Of a stretch of DNA of 9,315 nucleotides, positions 1 to 7,023 are shown one piece after another (within the stretch, counting starts at the first letter, position 1; every line of letters begins with the position of its first letter). Under the pieces are notes generated by a model. The model worked only from the letters and a program-made list of their open reading frames with translations. It ran no database searches and was not told the DNA's origin. Source of the DNA: Nitrospirota bacterium (GTDB taxonomy: Bacteria > Nitrospirota_A > Leptospirillia > Leptospirillales > Leptospirillaceae). The stretch is from the NCBI GenBank assembly GCA_023480765.1, contig JAMCWZ010000078.1, forward strand, positions 1 to 9,315. The letters are read 5' to 3'. The position numbers were made by a program, and so were the translations under genes.

Positions 1-77
1 GGAACACATTCCGGGCGTTGATCATTCTCCTTTCTATTGTAGTCGGGAAAGCCCCCCGATACGCAACCGTTTTTCAT

Positions 78-100
78 ATGAGACCGATTCTTGTTCTCAT
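78..100. repeat. 6-bp perfect inverted repeat in the leader (operator-like)
   Basis: ATGAGA at 78-83 and TCTCAT at 95-100 are perfect inverted arms separated by 11 bases, so the centres are roughly 1.6 helical turns apart. The size and spacing would suit a dimeric regulator, but 6-bp arms can arise by chance and no regulator is identified. Confidence 0.3.
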
Positions 101-110
101 CAAGCCAAAC

Positions 111-137
111 GGGACCGGAAAGAAACAACCGTGTCCC
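111..137. repeat. Hairpin-forming inverted repeat in the leader
   Basis: GGGACCGG (111-118) can pair with CCG (129-131) plus GTCCC (133-137). This gives an 8-bp stem with one bulged T (132) and a 10-base A-rich loop. No T-run follows, so it is not a typical intrinsic terminator. It could be an mRNA leader structure or a protein-binding site. Confidence 0.35.
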
Positions 138-261
138 ATGTCCGGGAAGAAGAGCAGAGGGGAAGACACCAGTTTTGACTTGCGAAAGCCTTGTGGGGCG
201 ATGCGAATGGCGTCTTTTCCTCTTTTTGATGTGGCATGCTTCTTGTACATCACTTTTTTCC

Positions 262-268
262 AAGGAGG
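262..268 (+). promoter_or_regulatory. Strong Shine-Dalgarno sequence that fixes the first operon start
   Basis: AAGGAGG lies 9 bases upstream of the ATG at 278. It favours that start over an in-frame ATG at 236, which would add 14 residues and has no comparable site. Confidence 0.7.
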
Positions 269-277
269 AACCATTGC

Positions 278-541
278 ATGCATCCAGAGAAAGTGACCCT
301 TTTTATCCAGAATTATGGGGAAAACTCCCTCATCACAACCTTTGCCAACAATATCGCCAATTTCGTCGTGTATGGCCTCGGGGGATTCCTCTTCATTCTG
401 GGCATGGCCCGGGCCGGCTTTGCCATGAAGTCCCATGACGCCGACGGGATCCGCCAGGGCGTCATGACCATTGCGGGCGGTTCCCTTGTGCTGATGTCCA
501 AAGCCATCTGGGACACGCTCACCACATGGGCGGGATTTTGA
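278..541 (+). CDS. Small two-helix membrane protein, VirB2/TrbC-like candidate pilin
   Basis: This 87-residue protein has two hydrophobic segments, about residues 26-48 and 60-78, joined by a short charged loop (KSHDADGIRQ). Size, two-helix layout and first position directly before VirB3-like and VirB4-like genes are those of VirB2/TrbC pilins, which polymerise into the T4SS pilus. The start at 278 is set by AAGGAGG at 262-268. Unlike usual VirB2 pilins, there is no evident Sec signal peptide: the first 25 residues are polar and carry no n-region/h-region/AxA pattern. The stop TGA overlaps the next ATG by one base (TGATG). Assignment rests on layout and context rather than a diagnostic motif; another small inner-membrane T4SS subunit is possible. 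Confidence 0.6.
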   Translation: MHPEKVTLFIQNYGENSLITTFANNIANFVVYGLGGFLFILGMARAGFAMKSHDADGIRQGVMTIAGGSLVLMSKAIWDTLTTWAGF

Positions 542-834
542 TGACCGGTCCAAAAATTCCCCGGGGGGTTCTGGACCCGCCCCGGATTGGAGGAGTGCGC
601 GTTCCTCTCGACATTTTTCCCTTTTTTCTTTTGTTCGCTGCGGGTTTTTTCTTTGGTGTGCCGGTCGCAAGCCTTTTGGTGATGGTGGGAGGAATGGCTC
701 TGGGAACGGGGTTTCTCCGGAAAAAAGGGGACGGATTCACCAGAGGGTGGATCCTGTGGAAGACGGCTTCGAAACATCATGTTTGGAGGCCGCCCGTTAG
801 AAAGGAAGGAGGAGCGTCTGAACGGGATGTTTGA
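541..834 (+). CDS. TraL/VirB3-like T4SS inner-membrane protein
   Basis: A 97-residue protein. A polar N-terminus is followed by a VPLD motif (21-24), a long hydrophobic hairpin at about 25-59, then a basic stretch (RKKGDGFTRGW, 60-70) and a short soluble tail. The pattern 'PLD + hydrophobic hairpin + K/G-rich + W' resembles F-plasmid TraL, the VirB3 counterpart, which sits in the inner membrane and works with the VirB4-type ATPase. Its place directly before the VirB4 gene agrees: virB3 and virB4 are usually adjacent and are sometimes fused. The ATG at 541 overlaps the stop of the upstream gene, and its 3' end overlaps the VirB4 gene by 8 bases, suggesting coupled translation. A start five codons upstream (526) is possible but less likely. 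Confidence 0.65.
   Translation: MTGPKIPRGVLDPPRIGGVRVPLDIFPFFLLFAAGFFFGVPVASLLVMVGGMALGTGFLRKKGDGFTRGWILWKTASKHHVWRPPVRKEGGASERDV
806..813 (+). promoter_or_regulatory. Shine-Dalgarno sequence that decides the VirB4 start
   Basis: AAGGAGGA lies within the end of the TraL-like gene, 13 bases upstream of ATG 827. The spacing is a little long, but the alternative ATG at 779 has no comparable site, so 827 is preferred. Confidence 0.5.
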
Positions 835-3331
835 AAAAATTCTTCGCTCCTCTCCTCCTGTCTCCCGGGCTTTTGATCTCTGGGGAGAAGAGGCGGGGGC
901 CGTCTACGGGACCCGGGAACGATACGCCCTCCTCTATCACCTGTCCGGGGTGAATCTCTTTGTCCGGCCCGACAGCGCGGTGGAACAGGTCTATCAGGGG
1001 CTCCGCCGCTTCCTGCACCATCTTCCCGAGGGATGGGGCCTTCAGTTCCGCGTGCGGATCCGTGTCGGGGTCCCCGCGAACGGGGATGTGCTTGCTCCCC
1101 GATGGTGCCGGGAGCCTCTTGACGGGAAATCCTCTTCCAGAGAGGAGGATCCCGCGACCTGGTACCTGCGCGACCGCCAGCATCATTTTCTGAACAGAAC
1201 CCTGCGCACCCGGGAGCTCACCCTTGCACTGATTTCCTTCCCCGACAAAGAGAAAATCCGTGTGCGCCCCTCTTTTTACCCGCGGAGGGAATCCTTCGGG
1301 CGGCCGTCACAGTTTTTGCGGAGAACCCATGAAAAACGCATGTCTGGCCTTCTTGAGACCGGCGCTTTGCTCGAACAGCTTTTTCCGGGGTGCGGGATAG
1401 AAGCAGAACGGATGAACGGGACACGTGTCCGGGAGTATTTGTCCGCCATCCTGAACCCGTCCCTCCCGTCTCGCCTCTGGACGCCTGCTCCGGACCCCCG
1501 GATGACACTTTCGGAAGAACTCGCCCACACATCGTTTACCGAAACCCCGACCGGACTCGTTGCCCGCCATCCGGACGGAGGGACTCTTTACGGCCGCATG
1601 CAGTCCTTGCGTTCCTGGCCACCGGACCCCGACCGGGACACCCTCGCCCTGTTTCTGGAAGAAGCCGACTTCAGCCACGATCTGGTCCTGAACCTCTGGA
1701 AGCCTCCGCGAAAAAAAACCCTGGACGCTGTCCAGAGCCACATGACCGTCAGCCGGTTTCTGGGATTGTTGCTGCCGGGACGATCCTACCGTCTGGAAAA
1801 CGATCAGCGCCAGAGGGAACGATTTCTCGAAGCCGCGTTCGAAGACGACCGCGAAGGAGGGGACCCGTTTTCGGTGAACCTTTGTCTTTCTTTCTGGTCC
1901 GACAGGGAGGAGGACCTGACGGAGATGGGTCAGGAAGTTTTCCGGGCCTATTCCGGGGTTCCCGGCACCGTGCTTGCGCATGAGCCCTATCGCCAGTGGC
2001 CCCTGTTTTTGTCCGGTCTTCCGTTGCAGACGGATGCCAGCGATCGCTGGGAAACCATACTTTCCGGACCCTTGCCGCTGTTTTTGCCGATCTGGGACAA
2101 GGCTCCCGATGATGAAAAACCCTGGTTCTGGAGCCACAGCCACCTGGACGAAGGCGTCGGACTCGATTTCTGGAACCCGTTTCACCCCAACCACAACGGG
2201 CTGATTCTGGGATCCTCCGGAAGCGGAAAATCGTTCGCCAGCAAAATGCTGCTCGGACAATTTCTATCCGAAGACGAAAAACACGAGGCGATCGTCGTCG
2301 AAAGCGGGGAAGACTTTGAGAGATTCTGCCGTTTCTTCGGAGGAAGGTACATCAAAATCGCTCTGGGGGGATCGTTTTCGCTGAATCCTTTTCCCGAGCG
2401 GTTTCGTCTTCTGGCCGGAGGGAAAAACGTGGATCGCTATGACCCGGATATGCTCGGTCTTCTGGGAAGTGTTCTCGAAACCTTTCTGACGCCGAGCTTC
2501 CCGGTCGGCCCTCTTCATCGACGGATTCTTCTTGCCTGCGTCGAAACCGTCTACGACCGTCTCGAAGACGACAAAAGGCGACCGGTTCTGTCCATGCTGG
2601 CCCAGGAGCTCCTCTCCTTTCGCGGAAAAGACCGGGAAGACGAGACCCTCTCGTATGCCATGGGCAAGGTCCTGGAATCCTGGGCGACCGGGATTTACCA
2701 GGACCTGGTCAACCACCCCGGAGGGTTCGACTATACAGAACGCCTGGTCGCATTTGATCTGTCCGCCCTGGAAAGCCACGGGGCCCTCAAGGGGATCGTC
2801 TTTGCCTTCATCGGGAGCTTGTCCCTTTTCCGGCTCCGGGAGGGAGGAGCGGACAGGAAGCTCTATCTGGTCTTTGACGAGGCGCACCGGATCTTGAGGG
2901 AACTCAAGGGGACGGAGTTTCTCTCAAATCTCTACCGCACCGTGCGAAAGTGGGGAGGAGGCGTTGTCGCGATTACGCAATCCCCGGCGGATCTCCTGGA
3001 GGAGGAACTGGCCGCGGGTCTCCTGAACAACACTTTCTGGACATGGGTCTTTCCTCTGGCCAACGGACATGAACGGCTGGCGGAACTGGGGTTCGACGAA
3101 CGGGAACAGAGTCTCGTCCACTCCCTCGAACGTGTCCGGGACGCCTTTTCCGAAGGATACCTCCGCATCGGAACCGACGGCCGGATTCTTCGTCTGGAAG
3201 CATTTCCCCTGGCGTTCTGGCTGGGAACGCGATCCCCGGACGAAGACCGGACCTTTCGGGAGGCGGAAAAGCAACACGGCGGGTTTCTGGAAGGGTTGCG
3301 GTTTCTCAGTCGACGGGGAGAAGGCCGGTGA
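827..3331 (+). CDS. virB4: TraC/VirB4-family T4SS ATPase
   Basis: This 834-residue cytoplasmic or membrane-associated ATPase would energise pilus biogenesis and substrate transfer. Numbering from ATG 827: Walker A GSSGSGKS at 462-469, preceded by the NHNGLI strand typical of TraC/VirB4; an SLNPFP motif some 55 residues later; Walker B LVFDEAH at 681-687; and RKWGGGVVAITQS at 707-719, the conserved C-terminal motif of the VirB4/TraG-type P-loop domain. Residues from about 20 to 110 fit the F-type TraC N-terminal domain (a YALLYHLSG region, then a region before a LPEGW motif). Length is typical of TraC. The frame extends to ATG 779 (16 more residues), but AAGGAGGA at 806-813 favours 827. The stop shares bases with the next gene's GTG start (GTGA). 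Family assignment is firm; TraC-like rather than Agrobacterium-type VirB4 is from pattern recall. Confidence 0.95.
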   Translation: MFEKILRSSPPVSRAFDLWGEEAGAVYGTRERYALLYHLSGVNLFVRPDSAVEQVYQGLRRFLHHLPEGWGLQFRVRIRVGVPANGDVLAPRWCREPLDGKSSSREEDPATWYLRDRQHHFLNRTLRTRELTLALISFPDKEKIRVRPSFYPRRESFGRPSQFLRRTHEKRMSGLLETGALLEQLFPGCGIEAERMNGTRVREYLSAILNPSLPSRLWTPAPDPRMTLSEELAHTSFTETPTGLVARHPDGGTLYGRMQSLRSWPPDPDRDTLALFLEEADFSHDLVLNLWKPPRKKTLDAVQSHMTVSRFLGLLLPGRSYRLENDQRQRERFLEAAFEDDREGGDPFSVNLCLSFWSDREEDLTEMGQEVFRAYSGVPGTVLAHEPYRQWPLFLSGLPLQTDASDRWETILSGPLPLFLPIWDKAPDDEKPWFWSHSHLDEGVGLDFWNPFHPNHNGLILGSSGSGKSFASKMLLGQFLSEDEKHEAIVVESGEDFERFCRFFGGRYIKIALGGSFSLNPFPERFRLLAGGKNVDRYDPDMLGLLGSVLETFLTPSFPVGPLHRRILLACVETVYDRLEDDKRRPVLSMLAQELLSFRGKDREDETLSYAMGKVLESWATGIYQDLVNHPGGFDYTERLVAFDLSALESHGALKGIVFAFIGSLSLFRLREGGADRKLYLVFDEAHRILRELKGTEFLSNLYRTVRKWGGGVVAITQSPADLLEEELAAGLLNNTFWTWVFPLANGHERLAELGFDEREQSLVHSLERVRDAFSEGYLRIGTDGRILRLEAFPLAFWLGTRSPDEDRTFREAEKQHGGFLEGLRFLSRRGEGR

Positions 3332-3942
3332 GCGAAAGGCGGCCTCCCATTTTCCGGGCGGCATTGGCCACCGGGATCCTCTTGCTTGTCTTTTCGATGG
3401 TTGCCGCACCGGAGAGGGCATATGCCATCGCTGGTCTCGGCAATATGATCGAAACGCGCATCCTCTGGGTGGAAAGTCGGACTCTTTCCAATCTTCAGCG
3501 ACTGAAAAACTTTTTTGCAGTCAAGGATGCCGGCGTCGATTTTTACCGGGCGCCGGTTCTCCCTCCGGAGCCGCCCCAGCCCCTGTCGACCCCGGTCGGT
3601 CCTCCTCTTTCCCTGACCGACATCACCCGGTCGGCCCATGAAGGGATGGGGGCCGCGGTCGGGGGCATCTCCCGGACGTCGGGAGAGGAAGCGATCGGAA
3701 ACGGCATCCACCAGATGGCCTATGAAGCCAGTCCGGAGGGAGCCCTCCGTCTGGGTGCGGACACCGAAGGGCACATTTACCAGATGCTTTTGTCCATCCA
3801 CAAGGATCTTCTCTACCTTCTCAAGGAACAATCCTCTTCGCTCGGGCTGGAAGGGGAGGCGATCGAGCAGACAAGAAAACGAAGCACCATCGACCAGATG
3901 AGGATCCGGACGGAAATCCCGTCCTGGATCATGCTCCGGTAA
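3328..3942 (+). CDS. Exported VirB5/TrbJ-like T4SS protein
   Basis: A 204-residue protein starting at GTG 3328, whose first bases form the stop of the VirB4 gene; a GGGGAG stretch (3315-3320) supplies a ribosome site. Residues 1-33 form a signal peptide: basic RR near the start, hydrophobic core about 11-27, and an AYA cleavage motif at 31-33. The mature protein has a helical segment (about 38-65), a Pro-rich spacer (77-93), a Gly/Ser-rich section, and a C-terminal helix (about 148-195) with the heptad-like leucines of TrbJ/VirB5 proteins. VirB5 proteins are periplasmic and sit at the pilus tip. Size, export signal, helical character and position between virB4 and virB6 support the call; I see no diagnostic motif, so it could be another periplasmic T4SS protein. 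Confidence 0.55.
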   Translation: MSERRPPIFRAALATGILLLVFSMVAAPERAYAIAGLGNMIETRILWVESRTLSNLQRLKNFFAVKDAGVDFYRAPVLPPEPPQPLSTPVGPPLSLTDITRSAHEGMGAAVGGISRTSGEEAIGNGIHQMAYEASPEGALRLGADTEGHIYQMLLSIHKDLLYLLKEQSSSLGLEGEAIEQTRKRSTIDQMRIRTEIPSWIMLR

Positions 3943-3946
3943 ACCG

Positions 3947-5179
3947 ATGGTTTGCTCGGAACGCTTCGGGAGTCTTCTGTTTCAGGATTCCTATACCATT
4001 CCCTGTGTCCTTGAACCGATTCGCCTCCAGGTCTTTTCCGTCGCCCGGACCCTCTTTTTGATCACGATTCCCGTGGCGACGCTTCTCCTCTGGGGAAAAC
4101 TGAGAGACGAAAAGCCTGTGTTCACCGATCTCTTGAAGGGACTTTCGGTCTTCTTTCTCCTCATGGGGTACGGCGGCGCCTTTCAGGATCTGTCCCTTCT
4201 GGTCGGGTCGATTGCGTCCACCGTTTATCCCTCCACTCTCATTGTCCAGTTTTATGAAACGATCTGGGGGGTTCCTCTCCTCCCTCCGTCGGGAAGTTCC
4301 TTTTTTTCGCTGCTGACCGATCCCATGGGACTTGTCTATCTTCTGCTGATGGATTTTCTGAAAGTCCTTCTCTTTCTCTTTACGCTTCTCCGGTATACCC
4401 TTCTGGCCTTCCTGTATGCCATAGGACCCGTCCTCTGCAGCCTGGCCATCATCCCCGGAATGTACTTCCTTCTGGTGCAATGGGGAAGAAACATGCTCGA
4501 AGTCATGCTCTGGCTCGTCATCCACAACCTTTTTGTCGGGATCTTCACCGCGATCAATCTTGCCGGTGCCCTTGGATCGGCCGGGGGGTCGACGCTCCTG
4601 ATCAACGAAACGCTCTCGATCGGGATCATGCTTGTCCTGGTCCTGATGTTCCTCCTGGTCCCCATCGTGACCCATCTTCTCCTCGACCGGTCCTATGAAG
4701 TGATCGGTTCGTTTGTCGGCCCCCAGGCGGTTCTTTTCGGAAAAAAACTGTTTTCGGAAGCGGTCGTCCGGCCGGTGACAACCGGGGAGCTCCCGATGGG
4801 CATGGGAGAGCTGAAGTTCGGCAGTGTGACCCGGGATATCGGACAGGGCCGTCGCGTTTACCGGAAGAAACAGGTCCGCTTCGGGCCTTTCAGCCTGACC
4901 TCGCTCGTCTGGAAGAGAAAAAACCGGAAAACGGCCGGATCCAAAGAAGCGGAAAAGCAAGAGGACGAAGGGACGGAGACGAAAACGCCCCGGCGAAGGA
5001 GCGCTTCCTCGAGCGGGCGCCGGACCACCGCGAAGAAGCCCCGCTCTGCCGCCGCCACCAGAAAGGTCGCGACACGAAAGAGCGCTCTTCCGGAAGAGCC
5101 TGAAGCATCGGATCCTCAAAAACCGGCAGAGGCCGCTCCTCCCCGGCCCCGATCCCGGAAAAAGAAGGAGAGCTCATGA
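3947..5179 (+). CDS. virB6: VirB6/TrbL-like polytopic T4SS protein with long basic C-terminal tail
   Basis: A 410-residue protein. Residues about 28-250 hold five to seven hydrophobic segments (about 30-50, 62-92, 128-150, 151-178, 183-210 and 222-246), the build of VirB6/TrbL, the inner-membrane channel component. Residues 251-322 are soluble. From about 323 to the end the protein becomes a low-complexity tail rich in Lys, Arg, Ala, Ser and Pro (KTPRRRSASSSGRRTTAKK and similar), like histone-H1/AlgP-type nucleic-acid-binding tails. VirB6-family members can be extended, but this tail is unusual. ATG 3947 is four bases after the previous stop with no clear Shine-Dalgarno sequence, suggesting translational coupling. 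The tail should be cytoplasmic by the positive-inside rule. The VirB6 call is from topology and position. Confidence 0.8.
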   Translation: MVCSERFGSLLFQDSYTIPCVLEPIRLQVFSVARTLFLITIPVATLLLWGKLRDEKPVFTDLLKGLSVFFLLMGYGGAFQDLSLLVGSIASTVYPSTLIVQFYETIWGVPLLPPSGSSFFSLLTDPMGLVYLLLMDFLKVLLFLFTLLRYTLLAFLYAIGPVLCSLAIIPGMYFLLVQWGRNMLEVMLWLVIHNLFVGIFTAINLAGALGSAGGSTLLINETLSIGIMLVLVLMFLLVPIVTHLLLDRSYEVIGSFVGPQAVLFGKKLFSEAVVRPVTTGELPMGMGELKFGSVTRDIGQGRRVYRKKQVRFGPFSLTSLVWKRKNRKTAGSKEAEKQEDEGTETKTPRRRSASSSGRRTTAKKPRSAAATRKVATRKSALPEEPEASDPQKPAEAAPPRPRSRKKKESS

Positions 5180-5865
5180 ATTTTCCGTTTCTGTCTCCCC
5201 GGGAAGACCCCGGGGAGTTCCACCCCCCTTCGGGTCTGGACCGCCTCCTGGAACTGGAGTCCCGCCTGTCCGACTATCGGCGCATGTTCTGGGTTGTTTC
5301 CGCCCTGTATCTTCTTTCCCTCGGACTCGTGTACCGCTCGGCTCCGAGAGTCCCCCTGGTCGTCGGTCTTTTTCAGGACGGAAAGATGCGCGTCCTTGCC
5401 CCATTGTCGGCCGAAGACGAGTCCGGACGTTTCAGGCTCGTCCTGTCCGCTTTTGTCGGAACCTTTCTTCATGACCTGACCGGATATGACTCCTTTCAGG
5501 AACCCTATCGTCTCAAGAAAGCCCTCGACCGGATGACCCCCGAACTCCGGGAGCGATTCGAACGCGACTTTTCCAGGAATCAGTTTGTAAAGCGGATCCG
5601 GGATTCCCGGGTCCGGAGCCGGATCGAGCTTCGGGAAAGCCAGATCCGGAAAGTATCTCCGGGAGTCTATGCCGTCGTCGCGGTGGTCGTCCGGCATGTC
5701 TCCTCCTATGACAATCCGGCTTCCCGACGGGACGACATTCTGAAGTCCCGCTTCATCGTCCGTGTGGGAGCGCCCCTTCCGTCGAACCCGTACGGCCTGT
5801 GGGTTTCGTCCTACGCCGAGCATCTGATCGACAGGACCGCCATCGCTGGCGGGAAAGCCCCATGA
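5176..5865 (+). CDS. virB8: VirB8/TraE-like T4SS assembly protein
   Basis: A 229-residue bitopic inner-membrane protein: a cytoplasmic N-terminus (1-36), one transmembrane helix (about 38-54) and a periplasmic domain of about 175 residues. The periplasmic part shows features of the VirB8/TrbF/TraE fold: an FLHDL-like helix near 97-101, a helical R/E-rich segment (110-160), paired strands (SPGVYAVVAVVVRHV and RFIVRVGAP), and the NPYG motif at 204-207 matching the family's NPxG turn. VirB8 links the inner-membrane complex to the VirB9/VirB10 core. ATG 5176 overlaps the previous stop (ATGA), with AAGGAG at 5165-5170. A perfect 9-bp hairpin lies at codons 7-14, described separately. Confidence 0.8.
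   Translation: MNFPFLSPREDPGEFHPPSGLDRLLELESRLSDYRRMFWVVSALYLLSLGLVYRSAPRVPLVVGLFQDGKMRVLAPLSAEDESGRFRLVLSAFVGTFLHDLTGYDSFQEPYRLKKALDRMTPELRERFERDFSRNQFVKRIRDSRVRSRIELRESQIRKVSPGVYAVVAVVVRHVSSYDNPASRRDDILKSRFIVRVGAPLPSNPYGLWVSSYAEHLIDRTAIAGGKAP
5195..5217 (+). promoter_or_regulatory. Strong GC-rich hairpin just inside the virB8-like gene
   Basis: CTCCCCGGG (5195-5203) and CCCGGGGAG (5209-5217) are a perfect 9-bp inverted repeat, mostly G/C, with loop AAGAC. It begins 19 bases after the first base of the start codon. Such a stem in the mRNA could slow or regulate initiation, or protect or process the transcript. It encodes ordinary protein and may be partly a by-product of GC-rich codons. Confidence 0.45.
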
Positions 5866-7022
5866 AAAAAGGGTTTCTGGCCGGCTTCCTCCTCTCTCTT
5901 GCGGTGGTCCTTCTTCCCACCTTCTATTATATGGATGCCCGCTCCTCGTCGGGACGACAGGGCAAAACGGAGATTCCGGCCACACCACCGGATCTGTTCG
6001 GGGGCAACCCGAAGGGGGATCCCTTTCCCTCCGCTTCCCACGCGCCTGATCCCTCCCTTGCCCCGATTCCGTCCTCCCCGGCACCGCCCGCTTCTTCCCC
6101 TGGCCCGGACGCCGGTCCTTCCGTGTCGCCCTCCGCAGAAAAAGAAGAACCGGCGAGCGAAATCGTCATGCTGAAAAAACCTCTCCCGGTTCCGGCGATC
6201 CCCCCTTCGCCTCCCGCCCGTCCGGAAGGGGGGATCCGCACCCGGGTCTACGATCCCGACCGCATCTACACCCTCCGGACAGCGGTGTCTCACGTCACTC
6301 TCGTTGACCTTCCGGAAGACGCCAAGGAGGTCTATATGGGGGACTCCAAGCTTTTTCTGGCCGAAGTGTTCGGAAAAAGGGTCAAGATCAAACCCATCAC
6401 CTACAATCCGGACGCCCGGACGAACATGATCATCTACACGCTCAACAAAAGGTTGACCTTCCGAATCGTGATGGTGCCTCCGGGAAAGGAGGACGACCTC
6501 GTCACCTTCCTTTCTCCCCGGGAGGAAACCGTGGTCAACCTGAACCCCCTGAAAACAGAAATTCAGAAATCTCTGGAAGTAAAGGAGTCGAAGAAACGAG
6601 CCGTCGATCGTCTCCGGTCCATGAAAGAGGCCGGACCGACCGATCCCCTTCCCATCGAGGGAAGGGGGAACGGGATCCGGTTGAGGCTTCTGGGATTTAC
6701 CCGTATGCGGGAAGATTCCCGGACGTTCGGATTGTTCGAAGTTTCAAACAACAGCAGGACGCCGTTCCGGGTGGAGAGGATCCGTCTTCGGGGATATCGC
6801 AGGTCGATCTTGTGGGAAGGGCAAAAACAATGGACGGAGAATGCGGACTGGGAAACCACCTTCGACCGGGAGATCCCTCCGGGGAAGAGCAGGAGATTTT
6901 TGCTTCCCGTCACCCGGATCCCGTCTTTCGGAGGACGAACGGGTCTCGAAATCGAAATGAACGGACAGACGCAGGCGGGACCGGAGATCATCCGGGGAGA
7001 TGCGGGAGGAGAAGGACACTGA
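5862..7022 (+). CDS. virB9: VirB9/TrbG-like core-complex protein with Pro-rich spacer and atypical C-terminus
   Basis: A 386-residue protein. Hydrophobic N-terminus (about 4-23, MKKGFLAGFLL) is a signal peptide or uncleaved anchor; no clean AxA site is visible. Residues 38-122 are a Pro/Ser/Ala-rich spacer. Residues 127-215 match the VirB9/CagX N-terminal domain: YDPDRIYTLRTAVSHVT, LPEDAKEVYMGDS, FRIVMVPPGKEDDLVTF. A charged helix (about 228-257) leads to a C-terminal beta-rich region (270-370) unlike the canonical VirB9 C-terminal domain; FEVSNNSRTPFRVERI recalls an Ig-like conjugation domain such as Bacteroidetes TraN/DUF4138 (inference). VirB9 forms the outer-membrane core ring with VirB7 and VirB10. 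ATG 5862 overlaps the previous stop (ATGA); a longer in-frame ATG at 5799 would lie deep in virB8 and encodes non-signal-like residues. The N-terminal family call is firm. Confidence 0.85.
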   Translation: MKKGFLAGFLLSLAVVLLPTFYYMDARSSSGRQGKTEIPATPPDLFGGNPKGDPFPSASHAPDPSLAPIPSSPAPPASSPGPDAGPSVSPSAEKEEPASEIVMLKKPLPVPAIPPSPPARPEGGIRTRVYDPDRIYTLRTAVSHVTLVDLPEDAKEVYMGDSKLFLAEVFGKRVKIKPITYNPDARTNMIIYTLNKRLTFRIVMVPPGKEDDLVTFLSPREETVVNLNPLKTEIQKSLEVKESKKRAVDRLRSMKEAGPTDPLPIEGRGNGIRLRLLGFTRMREDSRTFGLFEVSNNSRTPFRVERIRLRGYRRSILWEGQKQWTENADWETTFDREIPPGKSRRFLLPVTRIPSFGGRTGLEIEMNGQTQAGPEIIRGDAGGEGH

Positions 7023-7023
7023 G

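Larger units (their letters stand above)
1..277. other. Leader region upstream of the T4SS operon, no convincing gene
   Basis: I see no coding region here that I trust. The open frames crossing it lack good ribosome sites and continue out of frame into the first operon gene. It contains two inverted repeats (78-100 and 111-137) and ends in a strong Shine-Dalgarno sequence at 262-268. A TTGACT at 175-180 resembles a -35 box but has no good -10 hexamer at 16-18 bases. The operon promoter therefore probably lies here or just upstream, but I cannot place it. Confidence 0.5.

Noticed and set aside
43..59. TCGGG/CCCGA hairpin that might be a terminator of an upstream gene
   Set aside because: Only five pairs with a 7-base loop and the T-run is about ten bases away.
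18..296. Open frame of 92 codons in the leader
   Set aside because: TTG start, no good ribosome site, no family-like features; it runs into the pilin-like gene out of frame.
74..670. Long minus-strand open frame of 198 codons
   Set aside because: Lies antisense to two better-supported genes and the composition looks like a GC-rich shadow frame.
1307..2260. Minus-strand open frame of 317 codons inside the virB4 gene
   Set aside because: Antisense to strongly supported ATPase domains; no recognisable domain.
3929..5119. Minus-strand open frame of 396 codons antisense to the virB6-like gene
   Set aside because: Highly charged shadow of the real gene; the plus strand has clear membrane topology and coupling to its neighbours.
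5593..5615. Ten-base imperfect inverted repeat inside the virB8-like gene (CGGATCCGGG/CCCGGGTCCG)
   Set aside because: One mismatch, and CCGG words are common here from Arg/Ser/Pro codons; not distinguishable from composition.
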